In this document: one piece after another, positions 43,580 to 52,857 of the stretch
Position numbering within the stretch: the first letter of the stretch is position 1
Layout of the letters: every line of letters begins with the position of its first letter
Notes under the pieces: generated by a model
Seen by the model: the letters and a program-made list of their open reading frames with translations, nothing else
Database searches by the model: none
What the model was told of the DNA's origin: nothing
Source of the DNA: an uncultured Acidobacteriia bacterium
GTDB lineage: Bacteria; Acidobacteriota; Terriglobia; Bryobacterales; Bryobacteraceae
Assembly: GCA_903929755.1 (NCBI GenBank)
Contig: CAIYVZ010000016.1
Span: 28,968 to 92,967, forward strand
Direction of reading: 5' to 3'
DNA length: 64,000 nt
Program-made: the position numbers and the translations under genes

Positions 43580-43714
43580 ATGCCGGTACTGGTTCACGGG
43601 GCGGGGGGCATTGGCGGGCACCTCATTCGTGATTTGAAATCGAAGGGATATTGGGTCCGTGGTGCCGATTTGCTGCACCGCACAACTATTCCCCGTCTTT
43701 GGCGGAAGCCATGA
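43580..43714 (+). pseudogene. N-terminal scrap of an NAD-dependent epimerase/dehydratase
   Basis: A 44-codon frame reading PVLVHGAGGIGGHLIRDLKS followed by KGYWVRGADL. This is the Rossmann nucleotide-binding loop and second strand of extended SDR epimerases, closest to GDP-mannose 3,5-epimerase-type N-termini (VTGAGGFIGHHL....GYWVRGVDL). The frame then breaks down and stops at 43714; the remaining 270 or so residues are missing. CAGGAG precedes the ATG, so it could still be translated as a peptide. Confidence 0.7.
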
Positions 43715-43733
43715 ATGCCGAACTATTGACAAT

Positions 43734-43770
43734 GGATTCGGGACTGCGCAAAATAGCCAGTCCCGAATCC
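43734..43770. terminator. Convergent hairpin, 13-bp perfect stem
   Basis: GGATTCGGGACTG pairs exactly with CAGTCCCGAATCC across an 11-base loop. It lies 20 bases before the stop of the PEP carboxykinase gene on the minus strand and after the GH97-like gene and epimerase scrap on the plus strand, fitting a bidirectional terminator. Confidence 0.7.
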
Positions 43771-43790
43771 GGCTGAATCTCAATGAACGT

Positions 43791-45632
43791 CTACAACCGG
43801 CAAATCAGCAGTTCGCGCTCGTAAACAATCTCGGGCGGAAGGTGGTCATGAAGTTCAATAAACAACTCCTCATGCCCGATCACCTCCAGCTTCCAGGCCG
43901 CACGATCCACCTCCTGCAGCTGATCAAAGATCTCGACCGGGAAATCAAGCCCCTTCCACTCAATGTCTTCATAGCGGGGAACCCAGCCAATCGGCGTTTC
44001 GCGCCCCGCGGCACGACCCTTAGCGCGGTCCACAATCCACTTCAATACGCGCATATTCTCTCGGAAGCCGGGCCACAGGAAGTTGCCGTCCGCATCCTTA
44101 CGGAACCAGTTCACATGGAACACGCGCGGAGTCTCGGAAAGTAACCGCTGTACTTTCAGCCAGTGCCGGAAATAGTCGCCCATGTGGTAGCCGCAGAACG
44201 GCAGCATAGCCATCGGATCGCGCCGGACCTTGCCCACGGCACCAGCGGCGGCGGCAGTCGTCTCCGAGCCCATGGTGGCTCCGGTGTAAACGCCGGAACT
44301 CCAGTTGAACGCCTGGAAAACCAGCGGCATGGTGGTGGCGCGGCGGCCACCGAAAATAATCGCGCTGATCGGCACGCCATGGGGCGATTCCCAGGCCGGA
44401 TCAATCGTGGGACATTGTGATGCCGGAGCGGTGAAACGGGAGTTCGGGTGCGCCGCCTTCGTGCCCTTTACCTTCGCAATCGAGGGCGTCCACGGATTGC
44501 CCTGCCAGTCGGTGCAATGATCTGGCGGCGAGTCCGTCATGCCTTCCCACCAGACGCCGCCTTCAGGCGTCAAAGCCACGTTGGTGAAGATGGTGTTGCG
44601 TGACAACGCGGCCATCGCGTTCGGGTTCGTCTTCATCGACGTGCCCGGAGCCACGCCAAAGAAACCGGCTTCGGGATTAATCGCGCGCAACTGCCCCGTC
44701 TCATCGGGCTTGATCCAGGCAATGTCATCGCCGATGGTCCACACCTTCCAGCCGTCGAAGCCGTCGGGCGGAATCAGCATGGCGAAGTTCGTCTTGCCGC
44801 AAGCGCTGGGGAACGCGGCTGCCACGTAAGTCTTCTCGCCTTCCGGATTCTCCACGCCCAAAATCAGCATGTGCTCAGCAAGCCAGCCCTCATCGCGGGC
44901 AATGTTCGACGCAATCCGCAGCGCGAAGCACTTCTTGCCCAGCAACGCATTGCCACCATACCCGGAACCGTACGACCAGATCTCGCGCGTTTCCGGGAAG
45001 TGGACGATATATTTTTCTTTATTGCAGGGCCACGTAACGTCCGTGTCCCCCGCAGCCAGCGGCGCGCCCACCGAATGGACGCAGGGCACCACGCGCTTCA
45101 CGTCCTTGTCGATCTCCGCGTAGACCGGCATCCCGATGCGCGCCATGATCCGCATGTTCACCACAACATAGGGCGAATCGGTTAGTTGCACGCCAATCTG
45201 CGCCATGGGCGAATCGATCGGCCCCATGCTGTACGGCAGAACGTACATCGTTCGGCCCCGCATGCAGCCGGAGAACAGGCCCTTCAGCTTGCGGCGCATC
45301 TCGAAAGGATTCACCCAGTTATTCGTGGGGCCCGCCGCGTCCTTTGACAGGGAGCAGATATAGGTCCGGTCTTCCACGCGGGCCACATCGTCCTTGTCCG
45401 AGCGCGCATAGAAGCAGCCCGGCCACAAATCCTGATTCAGCCGAGTGAACGTGCCCGAGACCACCATCTGGTCACAGAGCATGTCCCACTCTTCCTGGGA
45501 GCCATCAACCCAATAGATATTGTCGGGCTGTGTCAGTTGGGCCATCTTTTCAACCCATTTGCGCAGGTTCTTATTGCGAGCCAGCGGAGTAGCAGGATTG
45601 CGTGTTTCAGGAGCCGCGGATGAAGTTGCCAT
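43791..45632 (-). CDS. pckG: Phosphoenolpyruvate carboxykinase (GTP)
   Basis: A 613-residue cytoplasmic enzyme converting oxaloacetate and GTP to phosphoenolpyruvate for gluconeogenesis. It has the GTP-type signatures: [40 protein letters not shown], the kinase loop [16 protein letters not shown] near residue 277, [20 protein letters not shown] and [13 protein letters not shown]. Length is normal for the family. It stands alone on the minus strand, with a convergent terminator downstream. The start at 45632 gives the typical N-terminus; the ribosome site is weak. Confidence 0.98.
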   Translation of the reverse strand: MATSSAAPETRNPATPLARNKNLRKWVEKMAQLTQPDNIYWVDGSQEEWDMLCDQMVVSGTFTRLNQDLWPGCFYARSDKDDVARVEDRTYICSLSKDAAGPTNNWVNPFEMRRKLKGLFSGCMRGRTMYVLPYSMGPIDSPMAQIGVQLTDSPYVVVNMRIMARIGMPVYAEIDKDVKRVVPCVHSVGAPLAAGDTDVTWPCNKEKYIVHFPETREIWSYGSGYGGNALLGKKCFALRIASNIARDEGWLAEHMLILGVENPEGEKTYVAAAFPSACGKTNFAMLIPPDGFDGWKVWTIGDDIAWIKPDETGQLRAINPEAGFFGVAPGTSMKTNPNAMAALSRNTIFTNVALTPEGGVWWEGMTDSPPDHCTDWQGNPWTPSIAKVKGTKAAHPNSRFTAPASQCPTIDPAWESPHGVPISAIIFGGRRATTMPLVFQAFNWSSGVYTGATMGSETTAAAAGAVGKVRRDPMAMLPFCGYHMGDYFRHWLKVQRLLSETPRVFHVNWFRKDADGNFLWPGFRENMRVLKWIVDRAKGRAAGRETPIGWVPRYEDIEWKGLDFPVEIFDQLQEVDRAAWKLEVIGHEELFIELHDHLPPEIVYERELLICRL

Positions 45633-45695
45633 TTGTTATTTCTAAAATACCAGCATGGTCGCAGAGGCGGAGGCGATTGCGGTACGCTCGAACAG

Positions 45696-46331
45696 ATGAG
45701 ACACCTTTCCTCCGCCCTGCTGCTTACCCTTGCGCTATCGGCAGCCACTGTTCCTGAAACGATTCAGGCCTTCGGTCATTCGTGGACCGTGCAAATGGCG
45801 TCCGACTGGTCCGTTGAAAATGGAACCCTGCGCCTGAAGGTCGCGGGAGAGCCTGCCGCCGGGCAGCCGCGTCGCCCTCAAAAGTACGCGATCCTCAATT
45901 CCAAGCCGTACCGCAAAGTGACGGTAGAAGCGGAAATGAAGCACAATGCGCGGAGCCTGATGATCGTCTACGCCTGGCAGGACAAGGACCACTACAACTA
46001 CGCGCACATCTCCACCGATGAAGCCGCAAAACAAAACGTCCACAAAGGCATGTTTCACGTCTTTAGCGGAGAGCGCGTCCGCATGTCCGCTCTCGACGGC
46101 GCGGCATCTTTCGCAACCGAGGAATGGACGCCCGTGAAGCTGACCTTCGATGGCGATACAGGCAAGTGTTCCGTGGAAGTAAACGGCAAGCGGAATCCCA
46201 GCCTGGAAGCGGTGGACATGAGCCTCCGCTGGGGGCAGGTCGGCCTCGGGTCCTTTAATGAAACCGGCGACTTCCGCAATGTGAAAATTACCGGCGAAAC
46301 CCGCGAACCCGACATACCCGGCCGCCAGTAA
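45696..46331 (+). CDS. Exported LamG/DUF1080-like beta-sandwich protein
   Basis: A 211-residue protein with signal peptide MRHLSSALLLTLALSAATV. The rest has a concanavalin-like beta-sandwich pattern: WSVENGTLRLKVAGEP, YRKVTVEAEMKHNARSLMIV, YAWQDKDHYNYAHISTDEA, WTPVKLTFDGDTGKCSVEVN and WGQVGLGSFNETGDFRNVKI. This resembles DUF1080/3-keto-disaccharide hydrolase-type sugar-binding folds, but key catalytic residues cannot be assigned. The ATG at 45696 directly precedes the signal peptide; the open frame reaches 45633. It is divergent from pckG. Confidence 0.7.
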   Translation: MRHLSSALLLTLALSAATVPETIQAFGHSWTVQMASDWSVENGTLRLKVAGEPAAGQPRRPQKYAILNSKPYRKVTVEAEMKHNARSLMIVYAWQDKDHYNYAHISTDEAAKQNVHKGMFHVFSGERVRMSALDGAASFATEEWTPVKLTFDGDTGKCSVEVNGKRNPSLEAVDMSLRWGQVGLGSFNETGDFRNVKITGETREPDIPGRQ

Positions 46332-46448
46332 CCAAAGCCAGGCTTACCGGCGGTGGCAGCGGCTTCACGTCTCAGGGGCCAAGCCCCCCGGAGCGCTGAA
46401 CGTGTGGAGCTTTCGTCTGCCATGATATTCGCTGGGAGAGACGCACGC

Positions 46449-46859
46449 ATGAAGGGACAACAGAAGAATGTATCAACGCCCGAAGAGTACATCGCGGCAG
46501 TGGGGGAAAGGCGCCGCGCGGATATCGCGGCGCTCCACCAGTTGATCCGCCAACATGCCGCGGAACTAAAGCCGTTTATTCACATTGGTATCCTGGCCTA
46601 CGGCCCGTATCACTACAAATACCCGAGCGGCAGGGAAGGCGACTGGTTCCGCATCGGCATCGCCAGCAACGCCAGTTACATCTCGTTGTACATTACCGCC
46701 ATGGATGAAAACGGCTATGTTGCAGAACGCTTCAAAGACACGCGGGGCAAGGCGAACGTTGGCAAGAGCTGCGTGCGCTTTAAGCACCTCGGCGATCTCG
46801 ACGAAGAAGCCCTTGTGAAGCTCATCAAAGCCGGCGCGGAAGCCGCAGAGAAGGGCTGA
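46449..46859 (+). CDS. DUF1801 family protein
   Basis: A 136-residue small cytoplasmic protein. It starts MKGQQKNVSTPEEYIAAVGE, then IAALHQLIRQHAAELKPFIH and ILAYGPYHYKYPSGREGDWF, followed by YISLYITAMDENGYVAERF and SCVRFKHLGDLDEEALVKLI. These are the landmarks of the DUF1801/YdhG-like (iron-chaperone-like fold) family, whose role is poorly known. GGGAGAG precedes the ATG at 46449. It is separated from the neighbour upstream by 117 bases and converges with an Mrr remnant. Confidence 0.85.
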   Translation: MKGQQKNVSTPEEYIAAVGERRRADIAALHQLIRQHAAELKPFIHIGILAYGPYHYKYPSGREGDWFRIGIASNASYISLYITAMDENGYVAERFKDTRGKANVGKSCVRFKHLGDLDEEALVKLIKAGAEAAEKG

Positions 46860-46864
46860 ACCGC

Positions 46865-47100
46865 CTACGCAAGGGCGGAAATGATATCGCGGAAGAAGGC
46901 ATGGTCCACTGCGAATACTTCTTTCCTGCGCACGCCCAACTGCCTCTCCTGACAAAGCCTCACGGGGCGCTCGCCATCGATCAACTCAACAGTATGAGTG
47001 CCATGGCCATTGGCCTCCCGAACCGCTTGCCGAGTAAAACGACCGGTGTTGATCATGATCAATTTGTCCGCGCGGTTCGCGCAGAACCTCTAAACCCGGC
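46865..47100 (-). pseudogene. Frameshifted C-terminal remnant of an Mrr-type restriction endonuclease
   Basis: The minus strand reads ADKLIMINTGRFTRQAVREA, then HTVELIDGERPVRLCQERQL and EVFAVDHAFFRD, the last part of the Mrr catalytic domain (DKG.FITTGRFT..A..EA..DG...I.LIDGE.L). Just upstream the preceding words GFRGSAR, expected to join directly, are in a different frame, and a TAG interrupts the continuation. The catalytic core with the QAKR-type motif is not found. It is a decayed restriction gene. Confidence 0.65.
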
Positions 47101-47333
47101 TGGAGGCACAACCGTCTCCGACCGTGCGGCCTCGGCTTCCACATTGAGAGCTGTCTCCCGAGCGGCGGGCACCTTTGCAGTTCCCTTCCCTGCGTCGGGT
47201 TCGGAGGCAACAGCAGTCGTCGGTTCAGAGCCAGCAAGGAGATCCTGCCGGGCTTTCCTGGCTTCGGCATGGATTCCAACCCATTTCTTGAAGAGGACCG
47301 AGGGGGGGGGCGCCAAATATCGGCTAAAACGAC
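47101..47333. other. Stretch upstream of the Mrr remnant with no recognised gene
   Basis: The minus strand has an 85-codon frame (47059-47316) containing VLFKKWVGIHAEARKARQ and an Ala/Glu-rich segment. Its last words join the Mrr remnant by frameshift, so it may be the eroded N-terminal half or linker of that protein, but I cannot assign it. A run of nine G at 47302-47310 precedes it. Confidence 0.3.
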
Positions 47334-47365
47334 AAAACCCCGAGGCCGTGAAGCCTCGGGGTTTT
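47334..47365 (-). terminator. Rho-independent terminator of the TonB receptor gene
   Basis: AAAACCCCGAGGC pairs perfectly with GCCTCGGGGTTTT across a 6-base loop. It begins 22 bases beyond the receptor stop at 47388. Its A/T tails make it look bidirectional. Confidence 0.85.
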
Positions 47366-47387
47366 GTTTTGGGTTGGTTATTTCAGC

Positions 47388-50300
47388 TTAGAAGTACAGC
47401 TTCAGAGCCAACTGCAGGCTGCGGGGCGAGTTGATCTGGCTGCCCGCGCCGCTGAGGACGCCGAACGTTGCACTCTGCAACTGCGTGCTGCCGGTACCGA
47501 AACGGACGCGGTTGAAGACGTTGAAGGCTTCCGCGCGGAATTCCAGCTTCATCTTTTCCCAGATGGGGAAAGTACGCGTGATCGACAGATTTTCGTTCAG
47601 GTTATTGAACAAACGCAGCCTCGGGTTGAACCGGGTCACGTTGCCAATGCTGTTGAAGCCGGCGACGCCGCTTCCCTGAGTGGGGAACGGGCCGCTGCCG
47701 TACGGAACGAAGAACTTATCCACCGAGGGATCAAACTTTCCGTGCGTCCAGCTGGAGGGCTGCCAACCGTCATAAGAGGTGACATAGGCCGGAACGCGTC
47801 CACCGGAGCCGCTGGCGTAGATGGGCAGCGTCAGGCTGGTGCCGATACCAACCGGCGTGCCGTTGGCATACAGGTTGATGGACGACACGCGCCAGTTGCC
47901 GACAATGTAGCCGAGCGGACCGCTGGTCAGATACTTCTGGCCCTTGCCGAAAGGCAGGTCATAAGTAGCGGCGAACTTGAAGTCATGCGACACGTCGAAG
48001 GCGCCAATCGACTTTTCCAGACGACGGTTGAACTGGTCAGCTGCAAAGCCGCCACCCCAGGCCGTATCCGAATCGGTGATGATCTTCGAGAACACATACG
48101 ATGCGTTAAAGGAGAGACCCTGCGAGTAACGCTTCGAGAGTTTCAGAATCGCGGCATGATAGGTGGAGTGACCGCTATGGTCTCCCTGACCGGCATACGT
48201 ATCGATCGAGTTGTACTGCGGGAACGGACGGAGAGCCTGTGCAACCGTGCCCTTAAAGGTCGGGTACGGAGCGAAGACACCGGCGGTGTTCGCAGCAGCT
48301 GAACCAACCTGGCTGTTCAGGACCACGATGCTCTGGGCAACCGTGCCGAACCGCGTCAGATTGCTGGGGCTGATGGTGTTGTACTGCAGCAACTGCGTCT
48401 GCAGGTGCGAACCCATCACGCCGCTGTAACCGATTTCGGCAACCATCGAGTTCCCAACCTGGCGCTGAATGGACAGGCTGAAGTTATCGAAGGCAGGCAG
48501 CTTGGTGGTTTCATTACCCTGGAACCAGGCAACGCTCGCGCCGTTCGAGACGGACGGGTTGATGAAGGGAGGGGCGGTCCAGGCCGGCAGACCAGCGTCC
48601 AGCGTGAAGGACGGCGTTAGACCGGCGTTCTGGTTGGGGAAGCTCTGCGTCAGGGTGTAGCCCGAGTTGTGGGTGGAACCGCTGACCGAAACGAGCGCGC
48701 CGAAGGAACGAGCATACGCGCCGCGGATAACGGTCTTGGTGTCCTTCGAGTAGGCGAAGCCGGCGTGGGGACCGTAGCCCTTGGTCCAGAAATCGGCCAG
48801 ACGGCGAGTGCCAACGCAGCCCTGGCAGTTGCCCGAGAAGATCACAGCGCCGGGAATGTTGCCGGCAGCGGGATTCGGGGTTGTCGGGCTGAAGTCGGTC
48901 CAGCGATTTTCGAGGCCGGTCGGAGGCAGGTTGCCATCCCAGCGGAGACCCAGGTTCAGAACCAGCTTCTTGGTCACGCGCCAGTCGTCCTGGAAGTAAC
49001 CGCCGAAGTAGTAGAACTGCTGACCGATGAAGCGGATGGTATCGAGCGAACCCGTATCGGCATGGCCGAGCAGGAACGAAGCAAATTCATTGCCGCCCGC
49101 GTTCGGGTTGGAGCCGCCGGGGACGCCGGTTTCCTGATAGCTGAAGCCAACGCAACCCGAGATGCACTGACGGCCGAAACCGTTGTAGTGATTCAGCTGG
49201 TACATACCGCCGAACTTGAACGAGTGGTTGCCATGGATCCAGGTAAAGTCGTCGTTGTAGGCGTAGGTGGTGTTTTCCGAACCGTTGTCGGCGTTGCCGC
49301 CCCACTGGCTGTAACGGTTGCCCGTGCCGCCGGTGAAGAGGTTGACCAGGTTATCGTTACAATCCGGCGTGTTGGCCAGGCAGAACTTGCTCTTCCAGTT
49401 ACCTGTGTATTCCTGTGGCGGTTTGTGGTCCTGCGCCCAGTTGTTGCCACCGGAGTAGAAGTGGTTCAACTTGTTGGGGCTGAAGGTCCAGTCCCAGCTG
49501 AAACGGACAACGTCGGAAGCCTGCAGAAGATCGTTGTAGTTGGTGTAAAGACCGGGCAGCGTGGCGGGGCCGTCGGGACCAGGGGTCTGGTGTTCGCGGT
49601 CATGCGCGTAATAGCCGCTGATGCGGTGCTTGTCATTGAAAATATGGTCGCCCTTGATGCTGGTCTTGTTCACGGGGTAGATCTGCGTCCCGTTGGTGAC
49701 CAGGTAGTTGTTGGCGATGTATGCGGCGGTGCCGGCTGCGGCACCGTTGTTCGGAACCAGCGGAGAACCACCGTTCTGGAAGACGCCGAGCGCCTTCACT
49801 GACTGGGGGCTCCACAGGCTCTTCGGAACCTGATTGCCCGCAAACGCCTGACGCGACACGCTGCCATCGGGATTCGTGGTCTGCGTCAGAGGGTTAAAGA
49901 TCGGAATCTGCGCACCGGCTGAGGTGACCCACTTGGTGAAGTCGCCGTTGTACATTTCAGCGGTCGGGACCGTGAAAGTGGCGCCGGAAGCGCCGGAACG
50001 GTTGCGGAAACCTTCATACGAGAAGAAGAAGAAGGTTTTGTCCTTGCCGTTGTAGATTTTCGGAATGCGGACCGGACCACCCGCGGTGAAGCCGAAGTCG
50101 TTCTGCTTGTAGATGGAGATCGGGATGCCGCTGCGGTTGCTGAAGAAGTTGTTCGCGTCGAACGCGTTGTTGCGGAGAAATTCGTAAGCCGAACCGTGGT
50201 ACTGGTTGGTGCCGGACTTCGAGACGAACGTCATGTTGCCGCCGCCTGCGTGGCCGTATTCGGCTTTGAAACCGTTGGTATCGACGGTGAACTGCTCGAT

Positions 50301-50954
50301 CGCTTCCACGGAGGGTGCGTTCGAGGAAACCCAGCTCTTCGAAAGAGCGCGGCTGGTGTTGGTGGAAACGCCATCGAGCGACGTACCGTAGGAAGCCGCC
50401 TGACCGCCACCGAGACTGAAACCGTTATCGCCGCCGAGGTTCTTGGCGTCCGGGATCAGGGCAGCAAGGTCGAACGGGGTACGGATGGTGCCGCCGACAA
50501 CGAGAGGCAGATCGTTGACGAGTTTATTCTGTAGCGTGACGCTGGTCTTGGCGTCTTCCGTCTGCAGAGTAACAACCGAAGCCGTGACTTCGATGGCCTG
50601 TGTGGAGGTACCAATTTCGAGCGTTGCGTCCACACGAACCGTCTGCGCGGCATCGAGCGAAACACCGTTGGTGACGGCGGGACGGAAACCTTCTTTTTGC
50701 ATGCGAACCGAATAGGTTCCAGGAGAGAGGCTGGGGGCGGCGTACTCACCCTGCGGGTTCGTAACGGCTCCGACTACGACATTGGTTGCGTTGTTGGTGA
50801 TGGTAACTTTGGCACCAGGAACAAGGGCGCCGGAACTATCGCGTGCAGCACCAGTAATGGTGCCGCGTTCAGATTGAGCAAAAAGACTAAGACTCAGAAG
50901 CGAGAGACAGGCGAAAAATCGCGCCGCTCTCCGAGTAAAACGTGAATTCATCAT
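47388..50954 (-). CDS. Oar-like TonB-dependent receptor with carboxypeptidase-like N-terminal domain
   Basis: A 1188-residue outer-membrane protein. Signal peptide: MMNSRFTRRAARFFACLSLL plus SLSLFAQ. A carboxypeptidase-regulatory-like domain follows (GTITGAARDSSGALVPGAKV; YAAPSLSPGTYSVRMQKEGF, about 28-110). The plug contains VRVDATLEIGTSTQAIEV and EQFTVDTNGFKAEYGHAGGG, typical of Oar/Acidobacterial receptors. The barrel ends in RAEAFNVFNRVRFGTGS and LQLALKLYF with the terminal Phe needed for BAM insertion. It probably imports large glycan or peptide pieces. No SusD gene or TonB machinery is adjacent. The start at 50954 has GGAG six bases upstream. A strong terminator follows. Confidence 0.93.
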   Translation of the reverse strand: MMNSRFTRRAARFFACLSLLSLSLFAQSERGTITGAARDSSGALVPGAKVTITNNATNVVVGAVTNPQGEYAAPSLSPGTYSVRMQKEGFRPAVTNGVSLDAAQTVRVDATLEIGTSTQAIEVTASVVTLQTEDAKTSVTLQNKLVNDLPLVVGGTIRTPFDLAALIPDAKNLGGDNGFSLGGGQAASYGTSLDGVSTNTSRALSKSWVSSNAPSVEAIEQFTVDTNGFKAEYGHAGGGNMTFVSKSGTNQYHGSAYEFLRNNAFDANNFFSNRSGIPISIYKQNDFGFTAGGPVRIPKIYNGKDKTFFFFSYEGFRNRSGASGATFTVPTAEMYNGDFTKWVTSAGAQIPIFNPLTQTTNPDGSVSRQAFAGNQVPKSLWSPQSVKALGVFQNGGSPLVPNNGAAAGTAAYIANNYLVTNGTQIYPVNKTSIKGDHIFNDKHRISGYYAHDREHQTPGPDGPATLPGLYTNYNDLLQASDVVRFSWDWTFSPNKLNHFYSGGNNWAQDHKPPQEYTGNWKSKFCLANTPDCNDNLVNLFTGGTGNRYSQWGGNADNGSENTTYAYNDDFTWIHGNHSFKFGGMYQLNHYNGFGRQCISGCVGFSYQETGVPGGSNPNAGGNEFASFLLGHADTGSLDTIRFIGQQFYYFGGYFQDDWRVTKKLVLNLGLRWDGNLPPTGLENRWTDFSPTTPNPAAGNIPGAVIFSGNCQGCVGTRRLADFWTKGYGPHAGFAYSKDTKTVIRGAYARSFGALVSVSGSTHNSGYTLTQSFPNQNAGLTPSFTLDAGLPAWTAPPFINPSVSNGASVAWFQGNETTKLPAFDNFSLSIQRQVGNSMVAEIGYSGVMGSHLQTQLLQYNTISPSNLTRFGTVAQSIVVLNSQVGSAAANTAGVFAPYPTFKGTVAQALRPFPQYNSIDTYAGQGDHSGHSTYHAAILKLSKRYSQGLSFNASYVFSKIITDSDTAWGGGFAADQFNRRLEKSIGAFDVSHDFKFAATYDLPFGKGQKYLTSGPLGYIVGNWRVSSINLYANGTPVGIGTSLTLPIYASGSGGRVPAYVTSYDGWQPSSWTHGKFDPSVDKFFVPYGSGPFPTQGSGVAGFNSIGNVTRFNPRLRLFNNLNENLSITRTFPIWEKMKLEFRAEAFNVFNRVRFGTGSTQLQSATFGVLSGAGSQINSPRSLQLALKLYF

Positions 50955-51125
50955 TGATTCTCCAGATAACGAGATGGACGTGGGAAGAGACAGCGGACGC
51001 GCAAACGGGCACGCGGATGCGACGGGCGCAAAAGGACCCAATTGGGGACGGCACTGAAAATACTGACACAACCTCTGTTATCTGAAATTTATCACGTAAC
51101 GCAACTGAAACGCAAACAGGAGCCG

Positions 51126-52025
51126 CTAAAGTCCGGCTGCGAGGCGCATCCACGAGGCATAGCGGGGCGACGATTCATCCCTGTGCGCGCAGTCGGGCTC
51201 GGCACGGTGGGTGCAATCGGCGAAGCGGCAGGTGCCTGTGTTGAAGTCAGGGAAAGCGGCACGAAGCTCGTCTAAAGTTAACTGCCCGGGGTCAAAAGAG
51301 CGAATCCCGGGCGTATCGATCACCCGGCCGTTGTCACCAAGATCCACCAGCGACGACGTGGTGGTGGTGTGTCTGCCCCTTTGGCTGCCTTCGCTGACAC
51401 CGCCGATGCGGGCGATAGCCGCACCGGCCAGGGCGTTCAGAACCGAGCTTTTGCCCACGCCGCTGTGCCCCGCCAGGACTGCGAGCTTTCCGGCCAGCAA
51501 CTGGCGTAATTGCTCCACGCCGTCTCCTGTTTTAGTGGAACAGCGGACCCAGGGAATGGCAAATCGGCTGGCAGCGGCAGCAATTTGTTCCGGAGCGGAA
51601 AGATCAGCCTTGTTGATGCAGAGAATGGGCTCGATCCCACCTTTGGCCGCTGCGACCAGATAGCGGTCCACCAGTCCAGGGCGAAAAGGTGGATCGTCAA
51701 TGGATGCCACTACGACGAGCAGATCGAGATTCGCCGCAATAATCCGTTCGCGGTGCTTGTTGGCGGGGTCGGTCCGGGCGAGAGTAGTCCGCCGTGGCGC
51801 GATGGCGACCACTTTCTCATGCAGCACCGACACCAGATCTCCAGGCGCGACCTGCATTTCACAGCGGAGGCGGCTGACACGTCCATTTAGAGTGACGGTG
51901 CAACTGCCTTGTCCAACCCCAATAACCAGCGAGGTGGCAGGAGGTGCAACCTGCGTGGCCGTTGTTTTTTTGATTCGGAGCTTCCGGACGCGTTCGTCCT
52001 GATCCCAGTTGCGTAAATCAGACAA
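51126..52025 (-). CDS. rsgA: Ribosome small subunit-dependent GTPase RsgA
   Basis: A 299-residue ribosome-assembly GTPase with circular order: OB-fold N-terminus (GSCTVTLNGRVSRLRCEMQV), G4 NKADL-type CINKADLSAP before the P-loop GHSGVGKSSVLNALAG (near 187), then TTTSSLVDLGDNGRVIDTPG and the C-terminal Zn finger FNTGTCRFADCTHRAEPDC. It releases factors from maturing 30S subunits. The start codon is TTG at 52025, seven bases after the carbonic anhydrase stop. It closes the run that begins with rluD, two RNA/ribosome genes enclosing four secreted proteins. Confidence 0.96.
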   Translation of the reverse strand: MSDLRNWDQDERVRKLRIKKTTATQVAPPATSLVIGVGQGSCTVTLNGRVSRLRCEMQVAPGDLVSVLHEKVVAIAPRRTTLARTDPANKHRERIIAANLDLLVVVASIDDPPFRPGLVDRYLVAAAKGGIEPILCINKADLSAPEQIAAAASRFAIPWVRCSTKTGDGVEQLRQLLAGKLAVLAGHSGVGKSSVLNALAGAAIARIGGVSEGSQRGRHTTTTSSLVDLGDNGRVIDTPGIRSFDPGQLTLDELRAAFPDFNTGTCRFADCTHRAEPDCAHRDESSPRYASWMRLAAGL

Positions 52026-52032
52026 GCTGCAC

Positions 52033-52857
52033 TCAGTCCTTCGTCTTCGTGATGGCGCGACCCTTTAGCGCCTGCGGTCCCCGGGCGTCACCGTTGGGGA
52101 AAAGCGCGTGGAAGCGAGCAAGCTGGGCTTCCGACATTTGTATGGTCTGCCGCAGGACGACCCAGGAGACAACCTCCGGCAACTGGCCGGAAACCAATTG
52201 CTGCGTTTCCCCGCCCGGCGGATTCGGACAGCCGCCCAGATGCTCCGGGTTAACGGGCGCTGTGAGGGAACCGGGGTAGCGGTAGGAATCGTCGAGCCCG
52301 GTGAGCACGTTCATCACCGTGAAGTTATCCACTTTGGTAAAAACGCCGTATTGCGGAGGCAAACTGACGGTGGGGCCGAAGATCTTATTCAATTCAGTAT
52401 TGGCGGCGCCCTTCGTGATTCTTTGTCCCACCACCAGAAGCTGACTCGCACTGCAGGGAGCCGCATGTTCATTGGCGAACACGAAATGCACTTCCATCTC
52501 TGTTACCTGGCCATTCACCAGATGCTCCGAGGGGGTGTGAAAGTGGAACTCGTCCAGTTTGTAGTCAACGCCGCCGAACTTGATCTCTGCAGCTGCCGAT
52601 GCGGGCTCAGGATATGCTTTCAGGCTGGCCCAGCGGTTATCGGCGAGGCGGTAACCCGTGGTGTTTCTCAGCAGGAAGCCCTTCGGCAGCCTGAGTTGCG
52701 CGATATCTTCGAAAGCCGGGGCTTGCGGATCCAGACGGACTGGACCACTGATGTCAATTGGGGACTGGCGATTCCCGATCGACTGCGCCCTCGCTCCCAG
52801 ACCAGGGACCAGAAGCAGAGCGATAAACAGAGTGCGATTTGTGAGGTTCCGGGGCAT
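52033..52857 (-). CDS. Alpha-class carbonic anhydrase
   Basis: A 274-residue exported enzyme. Signal peptide TLFIALLLVPGLGARAQ is followed by RQSPIDISGPVRLDPQAP. The three zinc histidines are seen in DEFHFHTPSEHLVNGQ (two) and TEMEVHFVF (third), and SWVVLRQTIQMSEAQLARFH closes the fold. It hydrates CO2 in the periplasm. The ATG directly follows the YceI stop with no gap (TAG then ATG). The N-terminal part is shorter than in many family members, as the usual W-GY-GP stretch is absent before QSPID. Confidence 0.9.
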   Translation of the reverse strand: MPRNLTNRTLFIALLLVPGLGARAQSIGNRQSPIDISGPVRLDPQAPAFEDIAQLRLPKGFLLRNTTGYRLADNRWASLKAYPEPASAAAEIKFGGVDYKLDEFHFHTPSEHLVNGQVTEMEVHFVFANEHAAPCSASQLLVVGQRITKGAANTELNKIFGPTVSLPPQYGVFTKVDNFTVMNVLTGLDDSYRYPGSLTAPVNPEHLGGCPNPPGGETQQLVSGQLPEVVSWVVLRQTIQMSEAQLARFHALFPNGDARGPQALKGRAITKTKD

